This document shows positions 18,485-27,937 of a DNA stretch of 64,000 bases, piece by piece (within the stretch, counting starts at the first letter, position 1; every line of letters begins with the position of its first letter). The position numbers were made by a program, and so were the translations under genes. Below the pieces are notes generated by a model. That model was not told where the DNA came from. It did no database searches and saw nothing but the letters and a program-made list of their open reading frames with translations. Source of the stretch: Streptomyces violaceoruber (lineage in GTDB: Bacteria > Actinomycetota > Actinomycetes > Streptomycetales > Streptomycetaceae); NCBI RefSeq assembly GCF_033406955.1, contig NZ_CP137734.1, positions 992,001-1,056,000 on the forward strand. The letters are read 5' to 3'.

Positions 18485-18535
18485 ATGACGGTGCGCCCAG
18501 GGGCTGAATAGGCTCCGAACGGATTCCGAACGGAT
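18485..18535 (+). promoter_or_regulatory. Predicted promoter of the M1 peptidase gene with two 11-bp direct repeats
   Basis: ATGACG at 18485-18490 and TAGGCT at 18509-18514 are 18 bp apart, a good match to the Streptomyces vegetative promoter (TTGACN-18-TAGGNT). Directly after the -10, the 11-mer TCCGAACGGAT occurs twice in tandem (18514-18524 and 18525-18535). Each copy contains an inverted TCCG-AA-CGGA. The repeats would overlap the transcription start, an ideal place for a repressor. Confidence 0.5.
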
Positions 18536-18562
18536 CTCGTGCCCCTACGACTTGGAGCTTTC

Positions 18563-20059
18563 GTGCACCGCAGATTCATCGTGCCGGGCGCACTGGGCGC
18601 CGCCTCTCTCATGCTGGCGATCCCGGCGTCGGCGGCGGCCCACTCCCCCGGCGCTCCGGGCATCGGCGACCCCTACTACCCGGCCTACGGCAACGGCGGA
18701 TACGACGTCTCGCACTACGACCTGCGCCTGAAGTACCAGCCGGCCACGGACCGGCTGGAGGGGACGGCGACGATCCTGGCCCGCACCACCGCCGACCTGT
18801 CGCGGTTCAACCTCGACTTCCTGCTGGACGTCGGCGAGGTGCGGGTGAACGGCGCCAAGGCATCGTTCACGACCTCGGGCGAGCAGGAGCTGGAGATCAC
18901 TCCGAAGAAGCCGCTGGACAAGGGGTCGCCCCTCACCGTCGTCGTCCGCTACAGCGGTGTGCCGTCCTCGAAGCAGGCGTTCGGCTTCACCAGTTGGCAC
19001 CGCACCCCGGACGGCGGGATCGCCGCGAACGAGCCCGAGGCCGCGGCCTGGTGGTTCCCCAGCAACGACCACCCGCTCGACAAGGCCACCTACGACGTGT
19101 CGGTGCAGGTGCCGGACGGCACCCAGGCGATCTCCAACGGCACCCTCCAGTCGACGAGTTCACGGCTCGGCTGGACACGCTGGAACTGGCGCTCGGACCA
19201 GCCGCAGGCCACGTACCTCGCCACGCTGGCGGTGGGGAGGTTCGACCTCAGCACCGGCACCACCGAGGGCGGCATCCCGGTTGTCAACGCCTACAGCAGG
19301 GACCTGGGCGCGAACGACGGCGCGGCGCGGGCCAGCGTGGAGCGGACCGGGGAGGTCGCGGACTGGCTGAGCGAGTACTTCGGGCCGTATCCGTTCAACG
19401 CGCTCGGCGGCTACGTGCCGAACACCACCACCGGGTACGCGCTGGAGACGCAGACCCGGCCGTTCTACAGCCCTCGGCAGTTCGCGAACGGGTCGAACGT
19501 GTCCGTCGTCGTGCACGAGCTGGCCCACCAGTGGTACGGCGACCTGGTCTCGGTGCGCGGCTGGAAGGACATCTGGATCAACGAGGGCTTCGCGCGGTAC
19601 GCCCAGTGGCTGTGGTCCGAGCACGAGGGCGAGGGCACGGCGCAGGAACTGGCCGACTACACGTACGCCTCGCACCCGGCCGACGACGCGTTCTGGACGG
19701 TGAAGCCCGGTGACCCGGGTCCGGAGAACCAGTTCGACGGCGCCGTCTACGACCGGGGCGCGCTGGCCGTGCAGGTGCTGCGCAACGCGATCGGGGACGA
19801 CGCCTTCTTCACCGTGCTGAAGGGCTGGCCCGCGAAGTACGCCCACGGCAACGCGTCCGTCGCCGACTTCCAGCGGTACGCCGAGGAGGTGTCGGGCAAG
19901 CCGCTGGCCGCGCTGTTCGACACCTGGCTGTTCCAGCCGTCGAAGCCGGACGCCCCGGCGGCGGGCACCCGGTCCCTCGCGAAGGCCCCCGCGACGCCGC
20001 CCGTGCAGCCCCGTTCCTGGCGGAAGATCGCCGCGACGAACGACGTGCACGAGCACTGA
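18563..20059 (+). CDS. Secreted M1 family metallopeptidase
   Basis: 498 residues. The signal peptide ([19 protein letters not shown], cleavage near ASAAA) precedes an aminopeptidase-N-like N-terminal beta domain and a catalytic domain. The zinc site [10 protein letters not shown] lies near residue 317, with the third ligand in WINEGFARY about 23 residues on, exactly as in M1 peptidases. The enzyme should remove N-terminal residues from extracellular peptides. The GTG at 18563 follows GGAG with about 5 nt spacing. It is shorter than E. coli PepN because the large C-terminal domain is missing, as in other secreted actinobacterial M1 enzymes. Confidence 0.93.
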   Translation: MHRRFIVPGALGAASLMLAIPASAAAHSPGAPGIGDPYYPAYGNGGYDVSHYDLRLKYQPATDRLEGTATILARTTADLSRFNLDFLLDVGEVRVNGAKASFTTSGEQELEITPKKPLDKGSPLTVVVRYSGVPSSKQAFGFTSWHRTPDGGIAANEPEAAAWWFPSNDHPLDKATYDVSVQVPDGTQAISNGTLQSTSSRLGWTRWNWRSDQPQATYLATLAVGRFDLSTGTTEGGIPVVNAYSRDLGANDGAARASVERTGEVADWLSEYFGPYPFNALGGYVPNTTTGYALETQTRPFYSPRQFANGSNVSVVVHELAHQWYGDLVSVRGWKDIWINEGFARYAQWLWSEHEGEGTAQELADYTYASHPADDAFWTVKPGDPGPENQFDGAVYDRGALAVQVLRNAIGDDAFFTVLKGWPAKYAHGNASVADFQRYAEEVSGKPLAALFDTWLFQPSKPDAPAAGTRSLAKAPATPPVQPRSWRKIAATNDVHEH

Positions 20060-20071
20060 GCCGCGGACGGC

Positions 20072-20557
20072 CTAGGCGGTGTCCCCGTGGTCGTAGACGG
20101 TCACGGGGATGCCGCGCCGGGTGAGGCGGTCGGATATGAGCGGCTCCACGCGGGACCACGTGCCGCCGGCCAGGCCGCAGCCTATGCGGGGCATGTGCAC
20201 GGACGCGTCCAGCTCGGCCGCCCTGTCAGCGACGCGGCCGAGCGCGGTGCCGATGGCCTCGTAGCGCACGGGGACGCCCTTGCTGCCGGTTCTCATGCCG
20301 TGCTGGCCGATCATGTTGGCCACCCACACGTACGGCTCGACCTGAACGAACTGGACCGCGCCGAGACCGAAGTCGTTGGCCGCGCGGTCGCGGTGCCAGG
20401 CGCGATAGGCCGCCTCCGGCTGCGGCCAGCGGCGGGAGACGGCCAGGACGAAGCCCTTGCCCCAGCCCCCGAGGTCGTTGCACACGTGGGCGATCATCTT
20501 GACGCCCTTGACCGACGGCGCGGTGGCGTCACCCCGGACATAGCTGATCTCCGACAT
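20072..20557 (-). CDS. Macro domain protein
   Basis: 161 residues, one macro domain. The sequence begins ISYVRGDATAP and contains IAHVCNDLGGWGKGF, the conserved loop that binds ADP-ribose, and PRIGCGLAGGTW, the second phosphate-binding loop. It matches the small macro subclass (ADP-ribose 1''-phosphate phosphatase/TARG1-like), which may remove ADP-ribose from nucleic acids or proteins or process tRNA-splicing by-products. It stands alone with no ADP-ribosyltransferase beside it. It is convergent with the M1 gene, ending 12 bp from it. Confidence 0.92.
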   Translation of the reverse strand: MSEISYVRGDATAPSVKGVKMIAHVCNDLGGWGKGFVLAVSRRWPQPEAAYRAWHRDRAANDFGLGAVQFVQVEPYVWVANMIGQHGMRTGSKGVPVRYEAIGTALGRVADRAAELDASVHMPRIGCGLAGGTWSRVEPLISDRLTRRGIPVTVYDHGDTA

Positions 20558-20599
20558 GACGCCACCGTACGGGCCACCACTGACAGTGGCCCCGGGTCG

Positions 20600-22069
20600 C
20601 TACTGCCTCGGCGCCGGCCGTTCCTGCCCGGCCTGGTGCGCGACCCGGCGCCGGACGCCGAACCAGCCGGCCACCAGCATCACCGCGATCACGGGCACCA
20701 GCAGCACGGTCTTGCGGCCGACCTCCTCGTCGTTCCACATCAGGCCGACGACCGCCAGCAGGAAGGCGATGGTGACGATCTCCGTGACGGGGCTGCCGGG
20801 CAGCCGGAAGCCCGGCCGTTCGACCAGGCCCGCACGCGCCCGGCGGACGAACACCAGGTGGCAGATCATGATGATCACCCACGTGCTGATGATGCCCAGC
20901 GAGGCGACGTTCAGCACGATCTCGAAGGCCTTGCTCGGCACCAGGTAGTTCAGTCCGACACCGAGGACGCAGACCGCGCAGGTCAGCAGGATGCCGCCGT
21001 AGGGGACCTGACTGCGGCTCATCACGCCGGTGAACCTCGGCGCGGAGCCGGCCATCGCCATGGAACGCAGGATGCGGCCGGTGGAGTACAGGCCGGAGTT
21101 CAGCGACGACATCGCGGCGGTGAGGACGACGAGGTTCATCACGTCACCGGCGGCCGGCACACCGATCCCCGACAGCACCGTGACGAAGGGGCTCTCGTCG
21201 CCCGAGTAGAGCGAACTCGGCAGCAGCAGGGCCAGGAGCACGACCGAGCCGACGTAGAACAGGGCCACCCGCCACATGATCGAGTTCACCGCACGAGGAA
21301 CGATCTTGTGCGGCTCGGCGGTCTCGCCGGCGGCGACGCCGACCAGTTCGAGGGCCGCGTAGGAGAAGATCACGCCCTGCATGACGAGGACCACGGGCAT
21401 CACACCGTGCGGGAGGATGCCGCCGTGGTCGGTGATCATGCCCATGCCCGGGGTCTGCCCGCTCACCTCGTGCTGGGTGGCGAGCAGGAAGATTCCGATC
21501 AGCATGAAGCCGACGAGGGTGGCGACCTTGACGATCGCGAACCAGAACTCCATCTCGCCGAAGATCTTCACCGAGATCAGGTTCACGGCCAGGACCACCG
21601 CGAGGGCGACGAGGGCGAGCACCCATTGGGGGATGCTCGTGAACATGCTCCAGTAGTGCGTGTACAGCGCGATCGCGGTGATGTCGGCGATGCCGGTCGT
21701 GGACCAGTTCAGGAAGTACATCCAGCCGGCGACGTAGGCGCCCTTCTCACCGAGGAACTCGCGCGCGTACGACACGAAGGATCCGGAGGAGGGCCGGTAC
21801 AGCACCAGCTCGCCCAGTGCCTTGACGACGAAGAAGGCGAAGACGCCGGCGACGAGGTAGGCGATGGCGAGCGCCGGTCCGGCGTCGCGCAGCCGCCCGC
21901 CGGCGCCGAGGAAGAGGCCGGTGCCGATCGCGCCGCCGATGGCGATCATGTTGACGTGACGGGCCTTGAGGTCCTTGCTGTAACCGGCGTCGCCCGCGTC
22001 CGCGGGGATGGTCCCGGTCGCCTGGGGATGGGCGGCGACCTGTGCCGTGTCGACGGCGTCCTTGCTCAC
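20600..22069 (-). CDS. Amino acid permease, probably L-asparagine permease
   Basis: 489 residues with 12 predicted helices of the APC superfamily. MIAIGGAIGTGLFLGAGG (helix 1) is the classical amino acid permease signature, and the N-terminal KDLKARHVNMIAIGG is very like AnsP-type permeases. WMYFLNWSTTGIADI and PRAVNSIMWRVALFYVGS are also family landmarks. It should take up an amino acid, most likely asparagine, by proton symport. The GTG start at 22069 is suggested by homology of N-termini. It is divergent from the MerR regulator (270-bp gap with an inverted repeat). Confidence 0.88.
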   Translation of the reverse strand: MSKDAVDTAQVAAHPQATGTIPADAGDAGYSKDLKARHVNMIAIGGAIGTGLFLGAGGRLRDAGPALAIAYLVAGVFAFFVVKALGELVLYRPSSGSFVSYAREFLGEKGAYVAGWMYFLNWSTTGIADITAIALYTHYWSMFTSIPQWVLALVALAVVLAVNLISVKIFGEMEFWFAIVKVATLVGFMLIGIFLLATQHEVSGQTPGMGMITDHGGILPHGVMPVVLVMQGVIFSYAALELVGVAAGETAEPHKIVPRAVNSIMWRVALFYVGSVVLLALLLPSSLYSGDESPFVTVLSGIGVPAAGDVMNLVVLTAAMSSLNSGLYSTGRILRSMAMAGSAPRFTGVMSRSQVPYGGILLTCAVCVLGVGLNYLVPSKAFEIVLNVASLGIISTWVIIMICHLVFVRRARAGLVERPGFRLPGSPVTEIVTIAFLLAVVGLMWNDEEVGRKTVLLVPVIAVMLVAGWFGVRRRVAHQAGQERPAPRQ

Positions 22070-22211
22070 GGGTGGTTCCACTCTCTGGTGCGCTCGGGCG
22101 GGGTGCGCCCGAGTCGTCCGTACGTGTGTCTCGGGCCCGCACCACCCAATGACGCGGCACAGACCAAGACGGCACCTTCCCACGACGCTGCGTGGGCATG
22201 CGGTGGTTCAT

Positions 22212-22226
22212 GTCACACAGCGTGAC
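22212..22226. promoter_or_regulatory. Inverted repeat between permease and MerR genes
   Basis: GTCAC (22212-22216) and GTGAC (22222-22226) flank ACAGC. A related imperfect palindrome sharing CACAGCGT, with TCAC and GTGA arms, lies just before the MerR start at about 22307-22321. The pair may be operators for the regulator. The rest of the gap 22070-22339 has no visible gene. Confidence 0.35.
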
Positions 22227-22339
22227 TTCTCACAAGATCCGCCGATGGTCCGCACGGGTCGGTCAAGAGACGTGCGACGGGTGCGCGAGAGATGCGCGAG
22301 AGGTTTCACAGCGTTGGTGAGACAGCGATACTGCTGCAT

Positions 22340-23047
22340 ATGACGACGACCGACACCGCGGAGCCGACCCTGACGATCGACGAGCTGGCCGCGCGGGCCG
22401 GCGTCACGGTGCGCACGGTCCGCTTCTACGGCACCAGAGGACTGCTGCCGCCGCCGGTGCTCGGTCCCCGCCGGGTGGGGCACTACGGCCGGGAGCACCT
22501 GGCGCGACTGGCGCTGATCGAGGAGTTGCAGCACCAGGGCATGACGCTGGCCGCCATCGAGCGGTATCTCAAGCGGCTGCCGGACGACCTGAGCCCCCAC
22601 GACCTGGCGCTCCACCGCGCGGTGGTGGCCTCCTGGGCGCCGGAGGCGGTGGAGCGGGTCACCCGCGAGGAGCTGGGCAGGCGGGCGGGGCGGCCGCTCA
22701 CCGACGAGGAGGTGGACCGGCTGGGGGCGATGGACGTCGTGGTGCCCGACGGCGACGCCTACCGGGTGGACGTCGGGCTGCTCCGACTCGGCGTCGAGCT
22801 GCTCGACGTGCCCTTCTCCCCCGAGACGGTGCTCGCGGCCCGCACCGCCCTCCTGGAGCACTCCCGCGCCGCCGCGCGCGACCTGTCGCGGCTGCTGCGC
22901 GACGCGGTCGCCGAACGGGAGGCGCCGGAGGTGCGGTCGCTCTCCGCCCACATGCACCCGCTGGTGGTGCAGGCGCTGCTGACCACGTTCCAGCGGTCGC
23001 TGCGCGAGGAGCTGCGGGAGTGGCTCGACAAGGAGGCCGGTGAATGA
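22340..23047 (+). CDS. MerR family transcriptional regulator
   Basis: 235 residues. The N-terminal winged helix begins LTIDELAARAGVTVRTVRFY (residues 10-29), followed by the second wing (GRRVGHYG-like) and EELQHQGMTLAAIERYL. The C-terminal part is long and helical and lacks the paired cysteines of metal-sensing MerR proteins, so a hydrophobic or acyl ligand is more likely. The gene ends 9 bp from the convergent FadB-like gene, and in other Streptomyces this regulator neighbours the same fatty-acid oxidation genes, so it probably controls lipid catabolism or the divergent permease. Confidence 0.92.
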   Translation: MTTTDTAEPTLTIDELAARAGVTVRTVRFYGTRGLLPPPVLGPRRVGHYGREHLARLALIEELQHQGMTLAAIERYLKRLPDDLSPHDLALHRAVVASWAPEAVERVTREELGRRAGRPLTDEEVDRLGAMDVVVPDGDAYRVDVGLLRLGVELLDVPFSPETVLAARTALLEHSRAAARDLSRLLRDAVAEREAPEVRSLSAHMHPLVVQALLTTFQRSLREELREWLDKEAGE

Positions 23048-23056
23048 TCCCGCGAC

Positions 23057-25237
23057 TCAGCGGCCGTCCGTGAAGACCTCCCCGTTGTCCGCCTTCTCCA
23101 CCAGCAGGGCGGGCGGGGTGAAGCGCTCGCCGTAGCGGTCGGCCAGCTCGCGGGCGCGGGCGACGAAGCCCGGCACGCCGCCGTCGTATCCGTTGATGTA
23201 CTGGAGGACGCCGCCGGTCCAGCCGGGGAAGCCGATGCCGAAGATCGAGCCGATGTTGGCGTCGGCGACGGAGGTCAGCACCCCCTCCTCCAGGAGCCGG
23301 ACGGTGTCCAGCGCCTCCGAGAACAGCATCCGCTCCTGCATGTCGGCGAACGGGATCTCGTGTCCCGGCTTCGTGAAGTGCTCGCGCAGCCCCGGCCACA
23401 GCCCGGCCCGCCTGCCGTCCTCGCCGTACTCGTAGAACCCGGCACCTCCGGAGCGTCCCGGGCGGCCGAACTCGTCGACCATGCGGTCGATGAGCGCCTC
23501 GGCGGGATGCGCCGCCCAGGTGCCGCCCGCCTCCTCCACCGCCCGCTTCGTCTCCTCGCGGATCTTGCGGGGGAGGGTGAGGGTCAGCTCGTCCATCAGG
23601 GACAGCACCTTGGCCGGGTAACCCGCCTGGGCCGCCGCCTGCTCCACCGAGGCGGGCTCGATGCCCTCCCCCACCATCGCCACACCCTCGTTGATGAAGT
23701 GGCCGATGACCCGGGAGGTGAAGAAGCCCCGCGAGTCGTTGACCACGATCGGCGTCTTGCCGATCTGCCGGACCAGGTCGAACGCCCGGGCCAGGGCCTC
23801 GTCCCCGGTCCGCTCGCCCTTGATGATCTCCACCAGCGGCATCCTGTCCACGGGTGAGAAGAAGTGCAGCCCGATGAAGTCGCCCTGCCGCTCCACCCCC
23901 TCGGCCAGCGCCGTGATCGGCAGCGTGGAGGTGTTCGAGCACAGCAGCGCGTCGGGGGCGACGACGTGCTCGATCTCCTGGAACACCTTGTGCTTGAGCG
24001 AAGTGTCCTCGAACACCGCCTCGATCACCGCGTCACACCCCGCCAGATCGGCCGCCTCGGCCGTCGGCGTGATCCGCGCCAGCAGCGCGTCCGCCTTCTC
24101 CTGACTCGTACGGCCCTTCGCGACGGCCTTGGCGCACAGCTTCTCCGAATACGCCTTGCCCTTGAGCGCCGACTCCAGGGAGACGTCCTTCAGCACCACG
24201 TCGATGCCCGCACGCGCACACGAGTAGGCGATACCCGCACCCATCATCCCCGCGCCCAGCACGGCCACCTTGGCGACCTTCCCCGGCTCGACACCCTTCG
24301 GACGGTTGGCACCGGAATTGACCGCCTGCAGGTCGAAGAAGAACGCCTGGATCATGTTCTTCGAGGTCTGCCCGGCGGCCAGTTCGACGAAGTAGCGGGC
24401 CTCGATGACCTGGGCGGTCTCGAAGTCGACCTGGGAGCCCTCGACGGCGGCGGCCATGATGTTGCGCGGCGCCGGGTAGGGGGCGCCGTTCGTCTGCTTG
24501 CGCAGGTTGGCGGGGAAGGCGGGCAGGTTGGCCGCGAACTTCGGGTGGGACGGGGTGCCGCCGGGGATGCGGTAGCCGGGCCGGTCCCAGGGCTGGGCGG
24601 ACTCCGGGTGGGCGTCGATGAAGGCGCGGGCCTTGGCGAGCATGTCCTCGCGGCTGTCGGCGACCTCGTCGACCAGGCCGTTCTCCTGGGCGCGGCGCGG
24701 GTTGTACTGGGTGCCCTGGAGGAGGACCTTCAGCAGGGCATCGGTGATGCCGAGCATCCGGACGGTGCGGACGACTCCGCCGCCTCCGGGGAGCAGGCCG
24801 AGGGTGACCTCGGGGCAGCCGATCTTGGAGCCGGGGGCGTCCAGGGCGACGCGGTGGTGGCAGGCCAGCGCGATCTCGTAGCCGCCGCCGAGGGCCGCGC
24901 CGTTCAGGGCGGCGACGACGGGCTTGCCGAGGGTCTCGATGCGGCGCAGGTTCCGCTTGATGGCCATGCCGCCGTCGAAGAGGTCCTGCGCGGTCTCCGG
25001 GGTGACGCGGATGAGGTCGCGCAGGTCGCCGCCCGCGAAGAAGGTCTTCTTGGCGGAGGTGACGATGACGCCGCGAATCGAGTCCTTCTCGGCCTCCAGG
25101 CGGTCGGTGACCGCCGCCAGGGAGTCGCGGAACGCCTGGTTCATGGTGTTCGCGGACTGGTCGGGGTCGTCGAGGACGAGGGTGACGACACCGGTGTCGT
25201 CCTGCTCCCAGCGGATGGTGGTGGGCTCGGTGCTCAT
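23057..25237 (-). CDS. Fatty oxidation complex: enoyl-CoA hydratase/3-hydroxyacyl-CoA dehydrogenase
   Basis: 726 residues, a bifunctional FadB/FadJ-type protein. The N-terminal crotonase domain has GGDLRDLI and ALNGAALGGGYEIALACHH. The NAD-binding motif VAVLGAGMMGAGIAY follows near residue 330, and the C-terminal 3HCDH helices carry GLHFFSPVDRMPLVEI. It catalyses hydration of enoyl-CoA and oxidation of 3-hydroxyacyl-CoA in beta-oxidation. The partner thiolase gene lies 70 bp upstream on the same strand, so the two form the FadBA pair. A 9-mer tandem repeat lies between them. The ATG at 25237 is well positioned. Confidence 0.96.
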   Translation of the reverse strand: MSTEPTTIRWEQDDTGVVTLVLDDPDQSANTMNQAFRDSLAAVTDRLEAEKDSIRGVIVTSAKKTFFAGGDLRDLIRVTPETAQDLFDGGMAIKRNLRRIETLGKPVVAALNGAALGGGYEIALACHHRVALDAPGSKIGCPEVTLGLLPGGGGVVRTVRMLGITDALLKVLLQGTQYNPRRAQENGLVDEVADSREDMLAKARAFIDAHPESAQPWDRPGYRIPGGTPSHPKFAANLPAFPANLRKQTNGAPYPAPRNIMAAAVEGSQVDFETAQVIEARYFVELAAGQTSKNMIQAFFFDLQAVNSGANRPKGVEPGKVAKVAVLGAGMMGAGIAYSCARAGIDVVLKDVSLESALKGKAYSEKLCAKAVAKGRTSQEKADALLARITPTAEAADLAGCDAVIEAVFEDTSLKHKVFQEIEHVVAPDALLCSNTSTLPITALAEGVERQGDFIGLHFFSPVDRMPLVEIIKGERTGDEALARAFDLVRQIGKTPIVVNDSRGFFTSRVIGHFINEGVAMVGEGIEPASVEQAAAQAGYPAKVLSLMDELTLTLPRKIREETKRAVEEAGGTWAAHPAEALIDRMVDEFGRPGRSGGAGFYEYGEDGRRAGLWPGLREHFTKPGHEIPFADMQERMLFSEALDTVRLLEEGVLTSVADANIGSIFGIGFPGWTGGVLQYINGYDGGVPGFVARARELADRYGERFTPPALLVEKADNGEVFTDGR

Positions 25238-25260
25238 GAGGGTGTGCTCCAGGTGATCCG

Positions 25261-25296
25261 TCGTGGCCGTCGTGGCCGTCGTGGCCGTCGTATCCG
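25261..25296. repeat. Four tandem copies of a 9-mer
   Basis: TCGTGGCCG is repeated three times without error (25261-25287) and a fourth time as TCGTATCCG (25288-25296). It fills half of the 70-bp spacer between the thiolase and the FadB-like genes and is noncoding. Probably a replication-slippage microsatellite that could vary between strains. Confidence 0.75.
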
Positions 25297-25307
25297 TCGG
25301 GAGGGGT

Positions 25308-26522
25308 TCAGATGCGCTCGACGATGGTGGCGATGCCCATGCCGCCGCCCACGCACAGGGTGGCGAGGCCGTAGCGCTTGTCCTGGCGCTCCAGTTCGTC
25401 GACGAGGGTGCCGAGGATCATCGCGCCGGTGGCGCCGAGGGGGTGACCGAGCGCGATCGCCCCGCCGTTGACGTTGACCTTGTCCAGCGACAGGCCCATG
25501 TCCTTCACGAAGCGCAGGACCACCGCCGCGAACGCCTCGTTGATCTCGACCAGGTCGATGTCTTCAATGCTCAGCCCGGCCCTGGCCAGCGCCTTGCGGG
25601 TGGCCGGGGCGGGGCCGGTGAGCATGATGGTGGGCTCGGAACCGGAGACGGCGGCGGAGACGATCCGGGCGCGCGGCCGCAGACCGTAGCGGTCACCGAC
25701 CTCCTCGGAGCCGACGGCGACCAGGGAGGCGCCGTCGACGATGCCGGAGGAGTTGCCCGCGTGGTGAACGTGGTCGATCCTCTCCACCCAGTGGTACTTC
25801 TGCAGCGCCACCGCGTCGAACCCGCCCAGCTCACCGATGTCCGCGAAGGACGGCTTCAGCCCCGCGAGGGAGTCGGCGGTGGTGCCGGGGCGCGGGTGCT
25901 CGTCGTGGTCGAGGACGGTGAGACCGGCGCGGTCCTTCACCGGCACGACGGACCGCTCGAAGCGGCCCTCCTTCCAGGCGGTCGCCGCGCGCTCCTGGGA
26001 CAGCGCCGCGTACTCGTCCACGTCACGGCGCGAGAAGCCCTCGATGGTCGCGATCAGGTCGGCGCCGATGCCCTGCGGGACGAAGTTGGTGGCGAGGTTG
26101 GTCATCGGGTCGTTGAACCAGGCGCCGCCGTCCGAGGCCATCGGGACGCGGGACATGGACTCGACGCCGCCCGCGAGGACCAGGTCCTCCCACCCGGAGC
26201 GCACCTTCATGGCGGCCATGTTGACGGCCTCCAGGCCCGAGGCACAGAAGCGGTTCTCCTGCACCCCGGCCACCGTGTCCGGCAACCCGGCCGCGATCGC
26301 CGCGATGCGGGCGATGTCCGAGCCCTGGTCGCCGACCGGACCGACGACACCGAGCACGATGTCGTCCACGGCGGCCGGATCCAAGCCGGGGAACCGGGCG
26401 CGGATCTCCTGGATGAGACCGACGACCAGGTCGACGGGCTTCGTGCCGTGCAGGGCGCCGTTCGCCTTGCCGCGTCCGCGCGGGGTGCGGATCGCGTCGT
26501 ACACATACGCTTCGGTGCTCAC
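25308..26522 (-). CDS. Acetyl-CoA acetyltransferase (thiolase), FadA-type
   Basis: 404 residues. The start has GTGAGCACC behind AAAGG with about 8 nt spacing. The thiolase active site is complete: the acyl-accepting cysteine in [11 protein letters not shown] (about residue 93), the histidine in [16 protein letters not shown] and the second cysteine in [11 protein letters not shown]. It cleaves 3-ketoacyl-CoA to acetyl-CoA and a shortened acyl-CoA. The gene lies between the CaiB-type gene and the FadB-like gene on the same strand, in a probable operon. Confidence 0.96.
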   Translation of the reverse strand: MSTEAYVYDAIRTPRGRGKANGALHGTKPVDLVVGLIQEIRARFPGLDPAAVDDIVLGVVGPVGDQGSDIARIAAIAAGLPDTVAGVQENRFCASGLEAVNMAAMKVRSGWEDLVLAGGVESMSRVPMASDGGAWFNDPMTNLATNFVPQGIGADLIATIEGFSRRDVDEYAALSQERAATAWKEGRFERSVVPVKDRAGLTVLDHDEHPRPGTTADSLAGLKPSFADIGELGGFDAVALQKYHWVERIDHVHHAGNSSGIVDGASLVAVGSEEVGDRYGLRPRARIVSAAVSGSEPTIMLTGPAPATRKALARAGLSIEDIDLVEINEAFAAVVLRFVKDMGLSLDKVNVNGGAIALGHPLGATGAMILGTLVDELERQDKRYGLATLCVGGGMGIATIVERI

Positions 26523-26533
26523 TGGCAGGCCTT

Positions 26534-27730
26534 TCACTGAGGGTTGTGCACTGCGGGGTTCGGGTTCGGGAGGGAGGCCGGGGCCGGGCCGCCCCAGGCG
26601 CGGGGCAGCCCCCAGTCGCGGACCACGGCCTCGGTGTCGGCGCCGGGCAGGGCGGGGCCGGTGCGGACGGTGGTGGGGGTCGCGGAGAAGCGGGGTGCGG
26701 GGGCCGGCTGGGTGATGCCGTCGTGCTCGGTGAAGGTGGAGCGGGCGGCGAGGTGCGGGTGATGCGGGGCCTCGCGCAGCGACAGGACCGGGGCCGTACA
26801 GGCGTCGGAGTCGGCGAAGACGGCCGTCCACTCGTCGCGGGTACGGGACTTGAAACGGGCGGCGACGGCCGCGCGCAGCTCGGGCCAGCGGGCCGGGTCG
26901 TCGCGGGCCGGTGCCAGGTCGGGGATGCCGAGCAGCCGCATGAACTCGGCGTAGAACTGCGGTTCGAGCGCGCCGACCGCCATGTACCGGCCGTCGGCGG
27001 TCTCGTAGGTGCCGTAGAAGGGGCAGCCGCCGTCGAGGAGGTTGGCGCCGCGCCGGTCCTGCCAGGCGCCGGCGGCCAGCATGCCGTGGATCATCGCCGA
27101 GAGGTGGGCGGTGCCGTCGACGATGGCGGCGTCCACGACCTGCCCGGTGCCGTCCTCGCGCGCGTGGTGCAGGGCGGCGAGGATGCCGACGACCAGGTAG
27201 AGGGAGCCGCCCGCGTAGTCGCCGAGCAGGTTGGCGGGGGCCGCCGGGGGCACGTCGGGGGCGCCGGTCATGCCCAGGGTGCCGGTGAGCGCGATGTACC
27301 CGATGTCGTGCCCGGCGCGCCGGGCGAGCGGGCCTTCCTGGCCCCAGCCGGTCATCCGGCCGTAGACGAGGCGCGGGTTGCGGGCGTGGCAGTCCCGGGG
27401 ACCGACGCCGAGCCGTTCGGCGACGCCGGGGCGGTAGCCCTCGATCAGGACGTCGGCGCGTTCGGCGAGGTCGAGGACCCGGGCCGGGCCGTCCGGTGCC
27501 TTGAGGTCGACGACCACGGAGCGCTTGTTCCGGTTGGTGACGTCGTGGGCGGGGTCGATCCCGAGGCCCGGCCCGCCGGGACGGTCGACGCGCACGACGT
27601 CGGCGCCCAGGTCCGCCAGGAGCATGGCGGCGAAGGGTCCGGGACCGATACCGGCCAGCTCGACCACGCGCACACCGGCGAGCGGGCCCTCGGTGCCCGG
27701 CGTCCGCGTCGGCGTCTTCGCTTCCGGCAT
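26534..27730 (-). CDS. CaiB/BaiF family CoA transferase, alpha-methylacyl-CoA racemase type
   Basis: 398 residues. The N-terminal Rossmann-type domain reads [32 protein letters not shown] across the conserved start (in pieces). [13 protein letters not shown] and [19 protein letters not shown] contain the histidine and aspartate that are catalytic in the mycobacterial racemase MCR (H126 and D156 there). It should epimerise the alpha carbon of 2-methylacyl-CoA esters, allowing beta-oxidation of branched chains. It precedes thiolase by 11 bp, so it is probably first in the racemase-thiolase-FadB operon. Confidence 0.92.
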   Translation of the reverse strand: MPEAKTPTRTPGTEGPLAGVRVVELAGIGPGPFAAMLLADLGADVVRVDRPGGPGLGIDPAHDVTNRNKRSVVVDLKAPDGPARVLDLAERADVLIEGYRPGVAERLGVGPRDCHARNPRLVYGRMTGWGQEGPLARRAGHDIGYIALTGTLGMTGAPDVPPAAPANLLGDYAGGSLYLVVGILAALHHAREDGTGQVVDAAIVDGTAHLSAMIHGMLAAGAWQDRRGANLLDGGCPFYGTYETADGRYMAVGALEPQFYAEFMRLLGIPDLAPARDDPARWPELRAAVAARFKSRTRDEWTAVFADSDACTAPVLSLREAPHHPHLAARSTFTEHDGITQPAPAPRFSATPTTVRTGPALPGADTEAVVRDWGLPRAWGGPAPASLPNPNPAVHNPQ

Positions 27731-27778
27731 GCAGCCCCCAGCTCTGTGACACAACCGATGTAACACCAGTGATGCTAA

Positions 27779-27821
27779 GAACGTGTTCCACTGGGCACAA
27801 GACCCGGGCGAGCAAGCGCTT
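27779..27821. promoter_or_regulatory. Two palindromes in the divergent lipid-gene promoter region
   Basis: GAAC-GT-GTTC lies at 27779-27788 and AAGCGCTT at 27814-27821, the latter inside GAGCAAGCGCTTAGCC. The second is reminiscent of TetR-type operators of lipid-catabolism regulators such as KstR2 (consensus AnCAAGnnCTTGnT). They lie between the divergent racemase and reductase genes (27731-27937), so one regulator could control both. Confidence 0.4.
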
Positions 27822-27937
27822 AGCCAATTATGGTGCAGGCTCCTCGCCGGGCCGCGCGATCCTCACGCTAGCCTCAGCCACCGGCAACGGCGCGTGCTGC
27901 GGACCCAGGGGTTGCCGACGGGTGACGGAGGGATGTC

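Noticed and set aside
26523..27827. Extension of the thiolase reading frame up to 27827
   Set aside because: It overlaps the CaiB-type gene in another frame; the thiolase homology begins after GTG 26522 with a good ribosome site.
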